DNA from: Sorghum bicolor
Lineage: Eukaryota; Streptophyta; Magnoliopsida; Poales; Poaceae
NCBI RefSeq assembly: GCF_000003195.3
Contig: NC_012872.2
Coordinates: forward strand, 50,449,695-50,513,694
Reading direction: 5' to 3'
DNA length: 64,000 bases
The notes below the pieces were generated by a model. The model saw only the letters and a program-made list of their open reading frames with translations. It did not search any database and had not been told where the DNA came from. The position numbers and the translations under genes are program-made. This document shows positions 11,868 to 23,920 of this stretch, one piece after another; positions within the stretch are counted from its first letter, which is position 1; each line of letters starts with the position of its first letter.

Positions 11868-13578
11868 TTGACTGTAGGACGTATGCCTAGATAGCATTGG
11901 TCGATTTCTAAAGTTTATTTTGATATAAAACTATTTTCTTATCCCTTGATTCTTTGATTCTGACTATTTTTCTCATCCTTGTCATGTTGTATCCCCTCCT
12001 TGGATAGCTTCCTTTGAGCTATTTCTATTTATCTCCTTGGTTTTTGTTTAGTTGTTGTACTTAAGTTTTCAAAACTTGCTTTATTTCCAAATTCGATGGC
12101 CCTTCATCATCTCAGACTACCTTTTAGGATGACCACCATTATTGAAGAAGCACGTGTAGTGTTGATGATGTATTGCATGCTTGTCTTGTTTGTTGTGTTA
12201 CTTGTGTGTTGTCCTTGTTCTAGTGTTTTGAAGGAGGTCTAGAAGAAGTTGTTTGGGGATTAGCTCGATCCATGTTAAGTGGGGTAGTGTTCTCTCTTAT
12301 CTGGCCTAATTTTTTTTATCAATCTTGGTTCTTATCATCTTTACTCTTACACCATGCCTACCTACTTTAGTTTTTGATGCCTTCTTCTTTATCTCAACTT
12401 AATGGAGGAGTTAACACATGAAGGATGCCCCAATAGCAGCAAGCCCTAGAGAAAGTACTAACTTCAACAAGAATTTCCAAGTGGAACAAAATTCTTGTTA
12501 AGTGGGGTAGATCCTCTACCACTCTTGATATCCTGAACGAAAGGAAGTTTGAAAATTGTCTCTTGTTTATCTCCCTTGCCTCCTCGAATCTCAAGACAAG
12601 ATTCTTGTTAGCTTGGAGGGTGTTATGTGGTAAGTGGAGAATCCTCTAAGCTAGTTTTCCTACAAGATGATGTTCACATATATGTTCTCGAAGATAGGCC
12701 ATACTTTGTCAGAGTGGGGTAGCGTCCGCTACCGTCATCTATCGCAAGTATCCCTAGTTTCAGGACACGAAGAACTAAAGATCAATCTTTATCTTTCATC
12801 TCTATTATTTTTGTCATCAATTTTTATATTTCTTGTCGATCTCTCTTTATCATTTCAGTTATCGTTCTTCATCTCTCTTATCACCATTTGCGATCTTGGA
12901 TGGTAATTGCATTTCATAAAATCTCAAAATAATCTTAAAGAACAACCTTTAACCTTCCTACCAACCCCTGTTAGTCTACAATCCTTTCATCATCTCACAC
13001 CAAAGATCTTGTAATAACTAGGAAGATTAATCTTTGTCTTCTCTGTCAAACTTGGCTAATTTTCAATCTTTTTATCCTAAATCCCATAAATCTTGAATGA
13101 AGAAAATTATAAGCACTATAAGATCTATCTTTATCTTTTAGACCATCTTTTGCTAGTCCTAGCTCCTTGTCTTTACACCTCGTAATGTGAAGACCCGATG
13201 ATCAATCTTTATCTATTTTTTTAACGTCCTTATATCTTTCTTTCCAATATATCTTGACCTTCAATCCCTTGACCACATGTCATAAAGCTCGATAAGAATC
13301 ATGGAGATCAATCCTTGTCTTTATTAAATCTTTAATCCTTTCATCAATCAATCGTTAACATCTTTGTCAACTTTAGTAGTCTTTAGTTCTTTCATCACAT
13401 CTCTCGTAAATCTTGAATCAAGGAAATTGTGAGCACCATAATATTGATCTTTGTCTTTCTATGTCAACCTTTGTTAATCTAAAATCTATTATCTTATCTC
13501 GTCGAAAGTCTATAAACAACTTTGATGATCTGCTTTATCTTTCTCCCAAGCTTCTTCAAATCTCGGGACGAGATTTAT

Positions 13579-13592
13579 GTTAAGTGGGGTAG
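13579..13592 (+). promoter_or_regulatory. Polypurine tract before LTR b
   Basis: GTTAAGTGGGGTAG directly precedes the LTR start (ATC then TATAACACCC), in the position of a plus-strand primer tract. It is preceded by TCTCGGGACGAGATTTAT, a phrase I associate with the 3' end of grass Tekay-like elements. Confidence 0.6.
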
Positions 13593-13595
13593 ATC

Positions 13596-16500
13596 TATAA
13601 CACCCCGAAATTTCTATATCGGGTTGTTGTTAGAAAATACTAAATAAAATGAATGGTTTCAATATATGGATAAAATTTGTCAACAATAGTTTAGATTTTT
13701 ATATATTTTTTTTAAAGAAAAGTGGTGCTTTTCAAATGTTTTTGAATTAATTAGACGAGCTTTAGTTGATATCATGCTTGTCTATTACTTGAGTTTATTA
13801 TTTTTATGTGTGCTAAGATTTAAAAAAAACACGTTTAGACGTCGTTCGATGCTTCCCGAAATTTTTGTCGGACCTTTTCAAGACTTTTCCCCAATTTTCT
13901 AGAACAAAATCTATTTTTTATATGCTCTAAAATTCTTTTTCATGGACATCAAAAACTTTATTTGGATTGATCAACTCTCAATATATCTCTAAAAGTTTTC
14001 CTTTAATTTTTAGAATTTTGGAAATATTTTTCAGGGCTTTAAAATGATTTCAGCTTTTTCTGGAATTATTTTGGAACTGAAAATGATTTATTTAAAATCC
14101 CGAAATTAAGAAATTCCAAAACTTTTCCAAACCCTAGACCTATATATATGCCGGCGTAGCCCTCGACGCGCTGATTCCAGAAGTACAACTCTTATTCCGA
14201 GCCGCCGCTCGTAGCCCCGCAGATCCATCGCCGAAGTTTTGGATCTCACTTCCGGCGAACTTCTCCGGTGAAAGTTCGGCGAGGTTTTTCGGCCGCCTCA
14301 GTCATCCCCTGCGAAAACCGTTACCGTCTCGAGGTTCGTCTCGTCGTCCTCTACACCGGCATGTCTTTTGTTTTGTGAATCCATGTTCATTTAGTCACGT
14401 TCCCATCCTTTCTTCTCCATCTCCGACGAACCACCATGACTGACTTTGGTTTCTTTTTTTTCGTTTGTCTCTGGCCATCCCGCCTCTGAAGCCGTTCTGG
14501 CGCCGCCCTCCACGCCTCGCGCTGGCTGCCTGCGGTCTCAGGCGCCTCTGGATCTCTCGGTCGAGGCCCTCTCGCGCCCCTGCCGTGCAGGGCACAAGCA
14601 GCCATCAGGTCAAGGAGGACTCCCCTCCCCTGCCTTGGCCACCGCGTGCCTAGGCGAGTCCAGCGCGCGCCGCGCCATGGGGCCAGTGGAGCCGCCCTTG
14701 CCTTGGCCGGGGCCCTTCCCTTCATGCACGAAACAGCAGCAGTCAGCCATGGATGGGTTACGAACATGACCAAGGTAGAAGATGCCCCTAATTACGATTT
14801 TGCCACTGAATAAAAATAGCAATAGTTTATTCGTTTTAACTTCGTTTTGTTCCGTTTCAGTTGCGTTAGTTTCGTAACGTCGCGTTCTACGCAGTAGTGT
14901 TAACTTTTATTATATCATATGTTTTTTTCTATATTTAGTTGAATATTAGATTAATTAATATATGTACCTAATTTTATAATTAAAAGCACTGTACAGTTAA
15001 AATCATGCTTTCTATTGTTTTGTGATCGTGGCAACGTAAATGACTTGTTAGCGATACTGTTTTCCATGTCCCATGTTTATAAATATAATTAGTTTAATTA
15101 ATATTTATTGAGTGCCATTTTTAATTATTAAAAAAAACAATTTAGGTTTACACTTCGGTATTTTCATAATCTAATATTAATTTGATTAATGTTAACTTAA
15201 ATATTTATTAATTATAATTCTTTTAGTTAGACATAAAGTATATAATTAATTTGTTTAATATTTATTTAATGTCTTTTTGATTAAAAATAACTTATGTTTC
15301 TAATTTAGATCTTTTATAAATAAATAAATGATAACATTATTAATATCAATTTAAAGGATTCTTTATTAATTATAACTTGTTTAGTATAAATGGAAGCATG
15401 TCATGATTCGATTAGTTGCTCTCATTTGCTTTATGCTTCCTAAATCATAAATGTTTAAATGACTTAAATGATGTAGAATGGTCTGTAGTTAGTTTATGAC
15501 TAAAGTTTAACTCCAGCTTTTATAATTCCTTATAATTTGGTCAATTCAACTTTGATATATTTCTTTGAAAAGTCTATCACCTTCTTTTATTAAATAAAAT
15601 ACGACCAGCGTATAGTCGTCTTCTCCGTTACACTACGAACCTCAAAAGTCGTGTTCGATTAACTATAGCTCCGTTCTTAAACGTTCTTGCGTTGTCTCGA
15701 TCGTAGCAATAAGTCGTGTCGTTAGAGCGCTCTTTCTAAGCTTCTCTTTTGATTGTCGTTTGTTCTTAGTCGTGATTGTTTGTTTGTCTGTTTGTGTTGC
15801 TTGATTGCTACGAGTAGAAGCGTGGTTCATCAACAGTGAAGATCAGGAGCTGAGGACCGATAGTCGAAGCAGAAGGAAAGAAGCTAAAAAATTCTGAGCA
15901 GATATACACTGGGAATTAAGGCAAGTGCAGGCACCCTTTGATCATATTGTACCTATGAACTTTAAATACATTTACTTTCCATTGCATGTGTCTTAATACT
16001 GCAAACCATAAGGACCTGACTAGTCTTCTACTATATTCCTTGTACTCCTGGGTTTTATACATGGGTAGTATATTGAACAATAGATATGCTTAGCTGCTCT
16101 GCTCATCTATTCCATATAATAAATGAAAGTAAATAATCTTGCCTACTGAATTCTTCAATGATAATTAATGTTTAAAAGAGGAACAATGGTCACTTCGGTG
16201 ATGGAGATGTTGCGGTGCTTGCGAGCATCGTGGTTTGCTAAGAAAAGGGGGAGCGGGTACTGTTGGTTGGTCCGGTTTGCCGGGCGTACCCGTCTCTGCT
16301 CTCCGTAAGGACTTAGTCAGGGAGCGGCTCCCTGGGACTTACAGTGCAGCTCCAAGCTATATGGCTCTGGCTTGACTAATTAGTAGGACCTCCACTAGTA
16401 GGGTGTTACTTTCCGGGTAGGCGTGAGGAAGTAACTTGGGTAATGAATATTAAGTTGTCGCTTGATCGGTACGCCATGGCTATGGGTATCGACTGTCGAG

Positions 16501-17461
16501 CGCCCCGGCGAAAACTTGCGAGTGGCATCCTATTAGTTGGACCCTGTGAAAGGTCTCGTAGTGAGACCCTGCCTGCTCACCTCGGCAGTGTTTTGGGGAG
16601 TCGCGACCCCGAGCAAATGGGAATCACGACTTGGAGTGAAAGTGCACACCTCTGCAGAGTGTAAAACTGATATATCAGCCGTGCTCACGGTCACGAGCGG
16701 CCCAGACCCTCACTTGATGAGCAAATTGGAATCACATGGAACTTGGAGGCGAAACTTGGTTGAGGTTGCTACCTCGTGCTTTGGCGGAATGGCTATTTCG
16801 TGGTTGCAGGATTGCTATCCTGTGTTCTTAATTGGGATTGCTATCCCATGACTTTAATGGGGTTGCCACCCCGAGTTTCTATCCGAGGTTGCTACCTCGG
16901 AGATCTTAATAATAATAATTATTATAATGATGAGTAATAATATTGTTAATATACTTTCATCTAATTAAGGGTTGGGATGCTTCACTCATATTTAGTAATA
17001 AGTTGTTTTAATAAAAGAATTATAATAAAAGTTTACCAACTTAAAAGCTCATCTGCAGTTAAACAGTGTTAGCTTTTCCTTTGATTAAGCCTTGCATGTC
17101 ATTATACTTTTCGCCTGTACTTGTTGAGTTCGACATGAACTCACCCTTGCTATTACCCCCACACCCCAGTGTGTAGTAAAGTGCTGCTCAGAAGAAGGAT
17201 AAAGATGCTATGGAGTTTTCCAGAAGCTTATCAGAAGTGCTTGGCGTACGGAGCCCCCAGTCAACCGTCCCTGAGAAGAATGGAGCCTAAGACGTTTAGC
17301 TTCTGTTTCCGCGTACTCTGATGTTTGTAAGTGTTAATATAAATATGTTTTCCGCTATATATAACATTGTTTCTGATATTTCTATTCTTTTGTTATATGT
17401 GTGGACTTCCTGGGCACACATATGACGACTCTGGTCTTATTTTAAAAGCCAGGGTGTGACA
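13596..17461 (+). repeat. LARD LTR copy b
   Basis: 3866 bp with the same layout as copy a. Private differences include 'ACTCTTATTCC' near 14190, 'TATATTG' near 16071 and 'CACCCCAG' near 17163. One change falls in the second stem-loop of the array (TTCCG to TTTCG at 16796-16800) and keeps pairing as G-U. Confidence 0.9.
16254..16901 (+). ncRNA. Hairpin-dense module in LARD LTR b
   Basis: Same order of stem-loops as 10639-11286, with the six-hairpin array at 16762-16901. The only stem change I see is at 16796-16800 and gives a G-U wobble. The loop of the second array hairpin stays TGGCTA. Confidence 0.5.
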
Positions 17462-19210
17462 GGAATGGTATCAGAGCAATGTTGACTGTAGGACGTATGC
17501 CTAGATAGCATTGGTCGATTTCTAAAGTTTATTTTGATATAAAACTATTTTCTTATCCCTTGATTCTTTGATTCTGACTATTTTTCTCATCCTTGTCATG
17601 TTGTATCCCCTCCTTGGATAGCTTCCTTTGAGCTATTTCTATTTATCTCCTTGGTTTTTGTTTAGTTGTTGTACTTAAGTTTTCAAAACTTGCTTTATTT
17701 CCAAATTCGATGGCCCTTCATCATCTCAGACTACCTTTTAGGATGACCACCATTATTGAAGAAGCACGTGTAGTGTTGATGATGTATTGCATGCTTGTCT
17801 TGTTTGTTGTGTTGCTTGTGTGTTGTCCTTGTTCTAGTGTTTTGAAGGAGGTCTAGAAGAAGTTGTTTGGGGATTAGCTCGATCCATGTTAAGTGGGGTA
17901 GTGTTCTCTCTTATCTGGCCTAATTTTTTTTTATCAATCTTGGTTCTTATCATCTTTACTCTTACACCATGCCTACCTACTTTAGTTTTTGATGCCTTCT
18001 TCTTTATCTCAACTTAATGGAGGAGTTAACACATGAAGGATGCCCCAATAGCAGCAAGCCCTAGAGAAAGTACTAACTTCAACAAGAATTTCCAAGTGGA
18101 ACAAAATTCTTGTTAAGTGGGGTAGATCCTCTACCACTCTTGATATCCTGAACGAAAGGAAGTTTGAAAATTGTCTCTTGTTTATCTCCCTTGCCTCCTC
18201 GAATCTCAAGACAAGATTCTTGTTAGCTTGGAGGGTGTTATGTGGTAAGTGGAGAATCCTCTAAGCTAGTTTTCCTACAAGATGATGTTCACATATATGT
18301 TCTCGAAGATAGGCCATACTTTGTCAGAGTGGGGTAGCGTCCGCTACCGTCATCTATCGCAAGTATCCCTAGTTTCAGGACACGAAGAACTAAAGATCAA
18401 TCTTTATCTTTCATCTCTATTATTTTTGTCATCAATTTTTATATTTCTTGTTGATCTCTCTTTATCATTTCAGTTATCGTTCTTCATCTCTCTTATCACC
18501 ATTTGCGATCTTGGATGGTAATTGCATTTCATAAAATCTCAAAATAATCTTAAAGAACAACCTTTAACCTTCCTACCAACCCCTGTTAGTCTACAATCCT
18601 TTCATCATCTCACACCAAAGATCTTGTAATAACTAGGAAGATTAATCTTTGTCTTCTCTATCAAACTTGGCTAATTTTCAATCTTTTTATCCTAAATCCC
18701 ATAAATCTTGAATGAAGAAAATTATGAGCACTATAAGATCTATCTTTATCTTTTAGACCATCTTTTGCTAGTTCTAGCTCCTTGTCTTTACACCTCGTAA
18801 TGTGAAGACCCGATGATCAATCTTTATCTATTTTTTTAACGTCCTTATATCTTTCTTTCCAATATATCTTGACCTTCAATCCCTTGACCACATGTCATAA
18901 AGCTCGATAAGAATCATGGAGATCAATCCTTGTCTTTATTAAATCTTTAATCCTTTCATCAATCAATCGTTAACATCTTTGTCAACTTTAGTAGTCTTTA
19001 GTTCTTTCATCACATCTCTCGTAAATCTTGAATCAAGGAAATTGTGAGCACCATAATATTGATCTTTGTCTTTCTATGTCAACCTTTGTTAATCTAAAAT
19101 CTATTATCTTATCTCGTCGAAAGTCTATAAACAACTTTGATGATCTGCTTTATCTTTCTCCCAAGCTTCTTCAAATCTCGGGACGAGATTTATGTTAAGT
19201 GGGGTAGATC
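17462..19210 (+). other. LARD internal region 2 (non-coding)
   Basis: Nearly identical to internal region 1. Primer site TGGTATCAGAGC starts at 17466; GTTAAGTGGGGTAG repeats occur at 17888 and 18112, and the terminal tract is at 19194-19207. No coding region. The few differences from region 1 include 'TTGCTTGTG' near 17813, 'TTGTTGATC' near 18448 and 'TCTCTATCAAA' near 18655. Confidence 0.8.
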
Positions 19211-22200
19211 TATAACACCCCGAAATTTCTATATCGGGTTGTTGTTAGAAAATACTAAATAAAATGAATGGTTTCAATATATGGATAAAATTTGTCAACA
19301 ATAGTTTAGATTTTTATATATTTTTTTTAAAGAAAAGTGGTGCTTTTCAAATGTTTTTGAATTAATTAGACGAGCTTTAGTTGATATCATGCTTGTCTAT
19401 TACTTGAGTTTATTATTTTTATGTGTGCTAAGATTTAAAAAAAACACGTTTAGACGTCGTTCGATGCTTCCCGAAATTTTTGTCGGACCTTTTCAAGACT
19501 TTTCCCCAATTTTCTAGAACAAAATCTATTTTTTATATGCTCTAAAATTCTTTTTCATGGACATCAAAAACTTTATTTAGATTGATCAACTCTCAATATA
19601 TCTCTAAAAGTTTTCCTTTAATTTTTAGAATTTTGGAAATATTTTTCAGGGCTTTAAAATGATTTCAGCTTTTTCTGGAATTATTTTGGAACTGAAAATG
19701 ATTTATATAAAATCCCGAAATTAAGAAATTCCAAAACTTTTCCAAACCCTAGACCTATATATATGCCGGCGTAGCCCTCGACGCGCTGATTCCAGAAGTA
19801 CAACCCTTATTCCGAGCCGCCGCTCGTAGCCCCGCAGATCCATCGCCGAAGTTTTGGATCTCACTTCTGGCGAACTTCTCCGGTGAAAGTTCGGCGAGGT
19901 TTTTCGGCCGCCTCAGTCATCCCCTGCGAAAACCGTTACCGTCCCGAGGTTCGTCTCGTCGTCCTCTACACCGGCATGTCTTTTGTTTTGTGAATCCATG
20001 TTCATTTAGTCACGTTCCCATCCTTTCTTCTCCATCTCCGACGAACCACCATGACTGACTTTGGTTTCTTTTTTTTCGTTTGTCTCTGGCCATCCCGCCT
20101 CTGAAGCTGTTCTGGCGCCGCCCTCCACGCCTCGCGCTGGCTGCCTGCGGTCTCAGGCGCCTCTGGATCTCTCGGTCGAGGCCCTCTCGCGCCCCTGCCG
20201 TGCAGGGCACAAGCAGCCATCAGATCAAGGAGGACTCCCCTCCCCTGCCTTGGCCACCGCGTGCCTAGGCGAGTCCAGCGCGCGCCGCGCCATGGGGCCA
20301 GTGGAGCCGCCCTTGCCTTGGCCGGGGCCCTTCCCTTCATGCACGAAACAGCAGCAGTCAGCCATGGATGGGTTACGAACATGACCAAGGTAGAAGATGC
20401 CCCTAATTACGATTTTGCCACTGAATAAAAATAGCAATAGTTTATTCGTTTTAACTTCGTTTTGTTCCGTTTCAGTTGCGTTAGTTTCGTAACGTCGCGT
20501 TCTACGCAGTAGTGTTAACTTTTATTATATCATATGTTTTTTTCTATATTTAGTTGAATATTAGATTAATTAATATATGTACCTAATTTTATAATTAAAA
20601 GCACTGTACAGTTAAAATCATGCTTTCTATTGTTTTGTGATCGTGGCAACGTAAATGACTTGTTAGCGATACTGTTTTCCATGTCCCATGTTTATAAATA
20701 TAATTAGTTTAATTAATATTTATTGAGTGCCATTTTTAATTATTAAAAAAAACAATTTAGGTTTACACTTCGGTATTTTCATAATCTAATATTAATTTGA
20801 TTAATGTTAACTTAAATATTTATTAATTATAATTCTTTTAGTTAGACATAAAGTATATAATTAATTTGTTTAATATTTATTTAATGTCTTTTTGATTAAA
20901 AATAACTTATGTTTCTAATTTAGATCTTTTATAAATAAATAAATGATAACATTATTAATATCAATTTAAAGGATTCTTTATTAATTATAACTTGTTTAGT
21001 ATAAATGGAAGCATGTCATGATTCGATTAGTTGCTCTCATTTGCTTTATGCTTCCTAAATCATAAATGTTTAAATGACTTAAATGATGTAGAATGGTCTG
21101 TAGTTAGTTTATGACTAAAGTTTAACTCCAGCTTTTATAATTCCTTATAATTTGGTCAATTCAACTTTGATATATTTCTTTGAAAAGTCTATCACCTTCT
21201 TTTATTAAATAAAATACGACCAGCGTATAGTCGTCTTCTCCGTTACACTACGAACCTCAAAAGTCGTGTTCGATTAACTATAGCTCTGTTCTTAAACGTT
21301 CTTGCGTTGTCTCGATCGTAGCAATAAGTCGTGTCGTTAGAGCGCTCTTTCTAAGCTTCTCTTTTGATTGTCGTTTGTTCTTAGTCGTGATTGTTTGTTT
21401 GTCTGTTTGTGTTGCTTGATTGCTACGAGTAGAAGCGTGGTTCATCAACAGTGAAGATCAGGAGCTGAGGACCGATAGTCGAAGCAGAAGGAAAGAAGCT
21501 AAAGAATTCTGAGCAGATATACACTGGGAATTAAGGCAAGTGCAGGCACCCTTTGATCATATTGTACCTATGAACTTTAAATACATTTACTTTCCATTGC
21601 ATGTGTCTTAATACTGCAAACCATAAGGACCTGACTAGTCTTCTACTATATTCCTTGTACTCCTGGGTTTTATACATGGGTAGTATAGTGAACAATAGAT
21701 ATGCTTAGCTGCTCTGCTCATCTATTCCATATAATAAATGAAAGTAAATAATCTTGCCTACTGAATTCTTCAATGATAATTAATGTTTAAAAGAGGAACA
21801 ATGGTCACTTCGGTGATGGAGATGTTGCGGTGCTTGCGAGCATCGTGGTTTGCTAAGGAAAGGGGGAGCGGGTACTGTTGGTTGGTCCGGTTTGCCGGGC
21901 GTACCCGTCTCTGCTCTCCGTAAGGACTTAGTCAGGGAGCGGCTCTCTGGGACTTACTGTGCAGCTCCAAGCTATATGGCTCTGGCTTGACTAATTAGTA
22001 GGACCTCCACTAGTAGGGTGTTACTTTCCGGGTAGACGTGAGGAAGTAACTTGGGTAATGAATATTAAGTTGTCGGTTGATCGGTACGCCATGGCTATGG
22101 GTATCGACTGTCGAGCGCCCCGGCGAAAACTTGCGAGTGGCATCCTATTAGTTGGACCCTGTGAAAGGTCTCGTAGTGAGACCCTGCCTGCTCACCTCGG

Positions 22201-23077
22201 TAGTGTTTTGGGGAGTCGCGACCCCAGGCAAATGGGAATCACGACTTGGAGTGAAAGTGCACACCTCTGCAGAGTGTAAAACTGATATATCAGCCGTGCT
22301 CACGGTCACGAGCGGCCCAGACCCTCACTTGATGAGCAAATTGGAATCACATGGAACTTGGAGGCGAAACTTGGTTGAGGTTGCTACCTCGTGCTTTGGC
22401 GGAATGGCTATTCCGTGGTTGCAGGATTGCTATCCTGTGTTCTTAATTGGGATTGCTATCCCATGACTTTAATGGGGTTGCCACCCCGAGTTTCTATCCG
22501 AGGTTGCTACCTCGGAGATCTTAATAATAATAATTATTATAATGATGAGTAATAATATTGTTAATATACTTTCATCTAATTAAGGGTTGGGATGCTTCAC
22601 TCATATTTAGTAATAAGTTGTTTTAATAAAAGAATTGTAATAAAAGTTTACCAACTTAAAAGCTCATCTGCAGTTAAACAGTGTTAGCTTTTCCTTTGAT
22701 TAAGCCTTGCATGTCATTATACTTTCCGCCTGTACTTGTTGAGTTCGACATGAACTCACCCTTGCTATTACCCCCACACCCCCAGTGTGTAGTAAAGTGC
22801 TGCTCAGAAGAAGGATAAAGATGCTATGGAGTTTTCCAGAAGCTTATCAGAAGTGCTTGGCGTACGGAGCCCCCAGTCAACCGTCCCTGAGAAGAATGGA
22901 GCCTAAGACGTTTAGCTTCTGTTTCCGCGTACTCTGATGTTTGTAAGTGTTAATATAAATATGTTTTCCGCTATATATAACATTGTTTCTGATATTTCTA
23001 TTCTTTTGTTATATGTGTGGACTTCCTGGGCACACATATGACGACTCTGGTCTTATTTTAAATGCCAGGGTGTGACA
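19211..23077 (+). repeat. LARD LTR copy c
   Basis: 3867 bp, ending GCCAGGGTGTGACA at 23077 and followed directly by element C sequence (GGTTAGTCCC) with no primer site. It is therefore the terminal LTR of the array. It carries private changes such as 'TCTCTGGG' near 21946 inside a stem and 'CCCCAGGC' near 22224. Confidence 0.9.
21869..22516 (+). ncRNA. Hairpin-dense module in LARD LTR c
   Basis: Third copy of the structured module, with the array at 22377-22516. The CAGGGAG-CGG-CTCCCTG hairpin (21933-21949) has its second arm changed to CTCTCTG, a C-to-T change that keeps pairing as G-U. Confidence 0.5.
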
Positions 23078-23920
23078 GGTTAGTCCCACAAAATATACCA
23101 ATATCTACTCAAGCAGTTTTTAGTTCAGTAACCAAACTAGACTCCATGTCTAATCAGATTAAGGAAGGCTATTTAACCTAAGCACCATGCTTAATTTAAA
23201 TGCTAATGGAAGTATGTCGAGTACTTCCAAACCAACACTTGCTAGTAAATACATAAAGGTAGCATGACAGCATTTATAGAGATCTACTCAAGTGGAGATG
23301 AAGTAGTGTGATTAGTACTTAACAAATTGAGCATGTCTCAAAGGTAGGGACAACCAACATAGCAACATGGCAAAGGATGTTTGTATGTAAAGTACTCCTC
23401 CAAGCTTGAATTTTGCGAAATTCAAGTTTGGATGAATTTAATTCAATGTTGTATAATGGTTGGTTGGACATACCTTGTGCTTGTCATTCATCCGATCTTC
23501 TTGCTCCAATCCTGGAAAGGTTAGTGGCAAGAATACCCAAAGGAATATTTCTACTATATTCTCAATATGCTCAATACACGAGGCAATGTTGCAAATTCAT
23601 GTTACGATCTGATAAGTGCTTGTTTAAGGACGCTAAGCTTATCCTTGGGAAACCATCAAATTATGTCGGCGAAGTGGTTTCCCCTCTAACACTGACCTAT
23701 ATCAAGATCAACTCAACGAGATCTGCAATATTTATTATAGACATATGCATCGACAACCGCCCTTTTAAAGTTTTTATAAATAGAAAAGAAGAGGGGGTTG
23801 GAGATCTCAAATGTGGTGATGTTGGAGAGACCAATTGATTGGGGAGATGTTTTATATGAGCAAGGACTTGGTGAGGTATTTATGAAATAACTTCCATGCT
23901 CAGTGTTGTTTCTCTCATTC
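23078..23920. other. Element C internal sequence right of the LARD array
   Basis: No recognised gene. An open plus-strand stretch (23413-23838) shows no known domain and lies antisense to the retrotransposon, so I do not call it. Probably decayed gag-region sequence of element C. Confidence 0.45.

Larger units (their letters stand above)
11848..13595 (+). other. LARD internal region 1 (non-coding)
   Basis: Begins after the LTR with a primer site and ends with the purine tract GTTAAGTGGGGTAG before LTR b. No coding region. The first part repeats the purine-tract motif at 12274, 12497 and 12713. The second part (about 12770-13550) consists of diverged short repeats around the phrase 'GATCAATCTTTATCTTT' and similar (12778, 13027, 13122, 13200, 13298, 13440). 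It differs from internal region 2 at only a handful of positions by eye. Confidence 0.8.
7980..23077 (+). mobile_element. Tandem LARD array: LTR-internal-LTR-internal-LTR
   Basis: Three near-identical LTRs (3868, 3866, 3867 bp) alternate with two near-identical internal regions (1748, 1749 bp), repeating every 5616 then 5615 bp. Both internal regions begin with an initiator-Met-type primer site and end with a purine tract, so both are real retrotransposon internal regions. No gag or pol was found, which fits a large retrotransposon derivative (LARD) moved by a partner's proteins. The TGTAACACCC-like start, GGGTGTGACA end and Met primer site resemble Tekay/Del-type chromoviruses. Flanks CTGCA and GGTTA do not match, so no TSD is visible. 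Confidence 0.88.

Noticed and set aside
23413..23838. Plus-strand open frame of 141 codons in element C
   Set aside because: It is antisense to the element and lacks any domain; likely a chance frame in decayed sequence.
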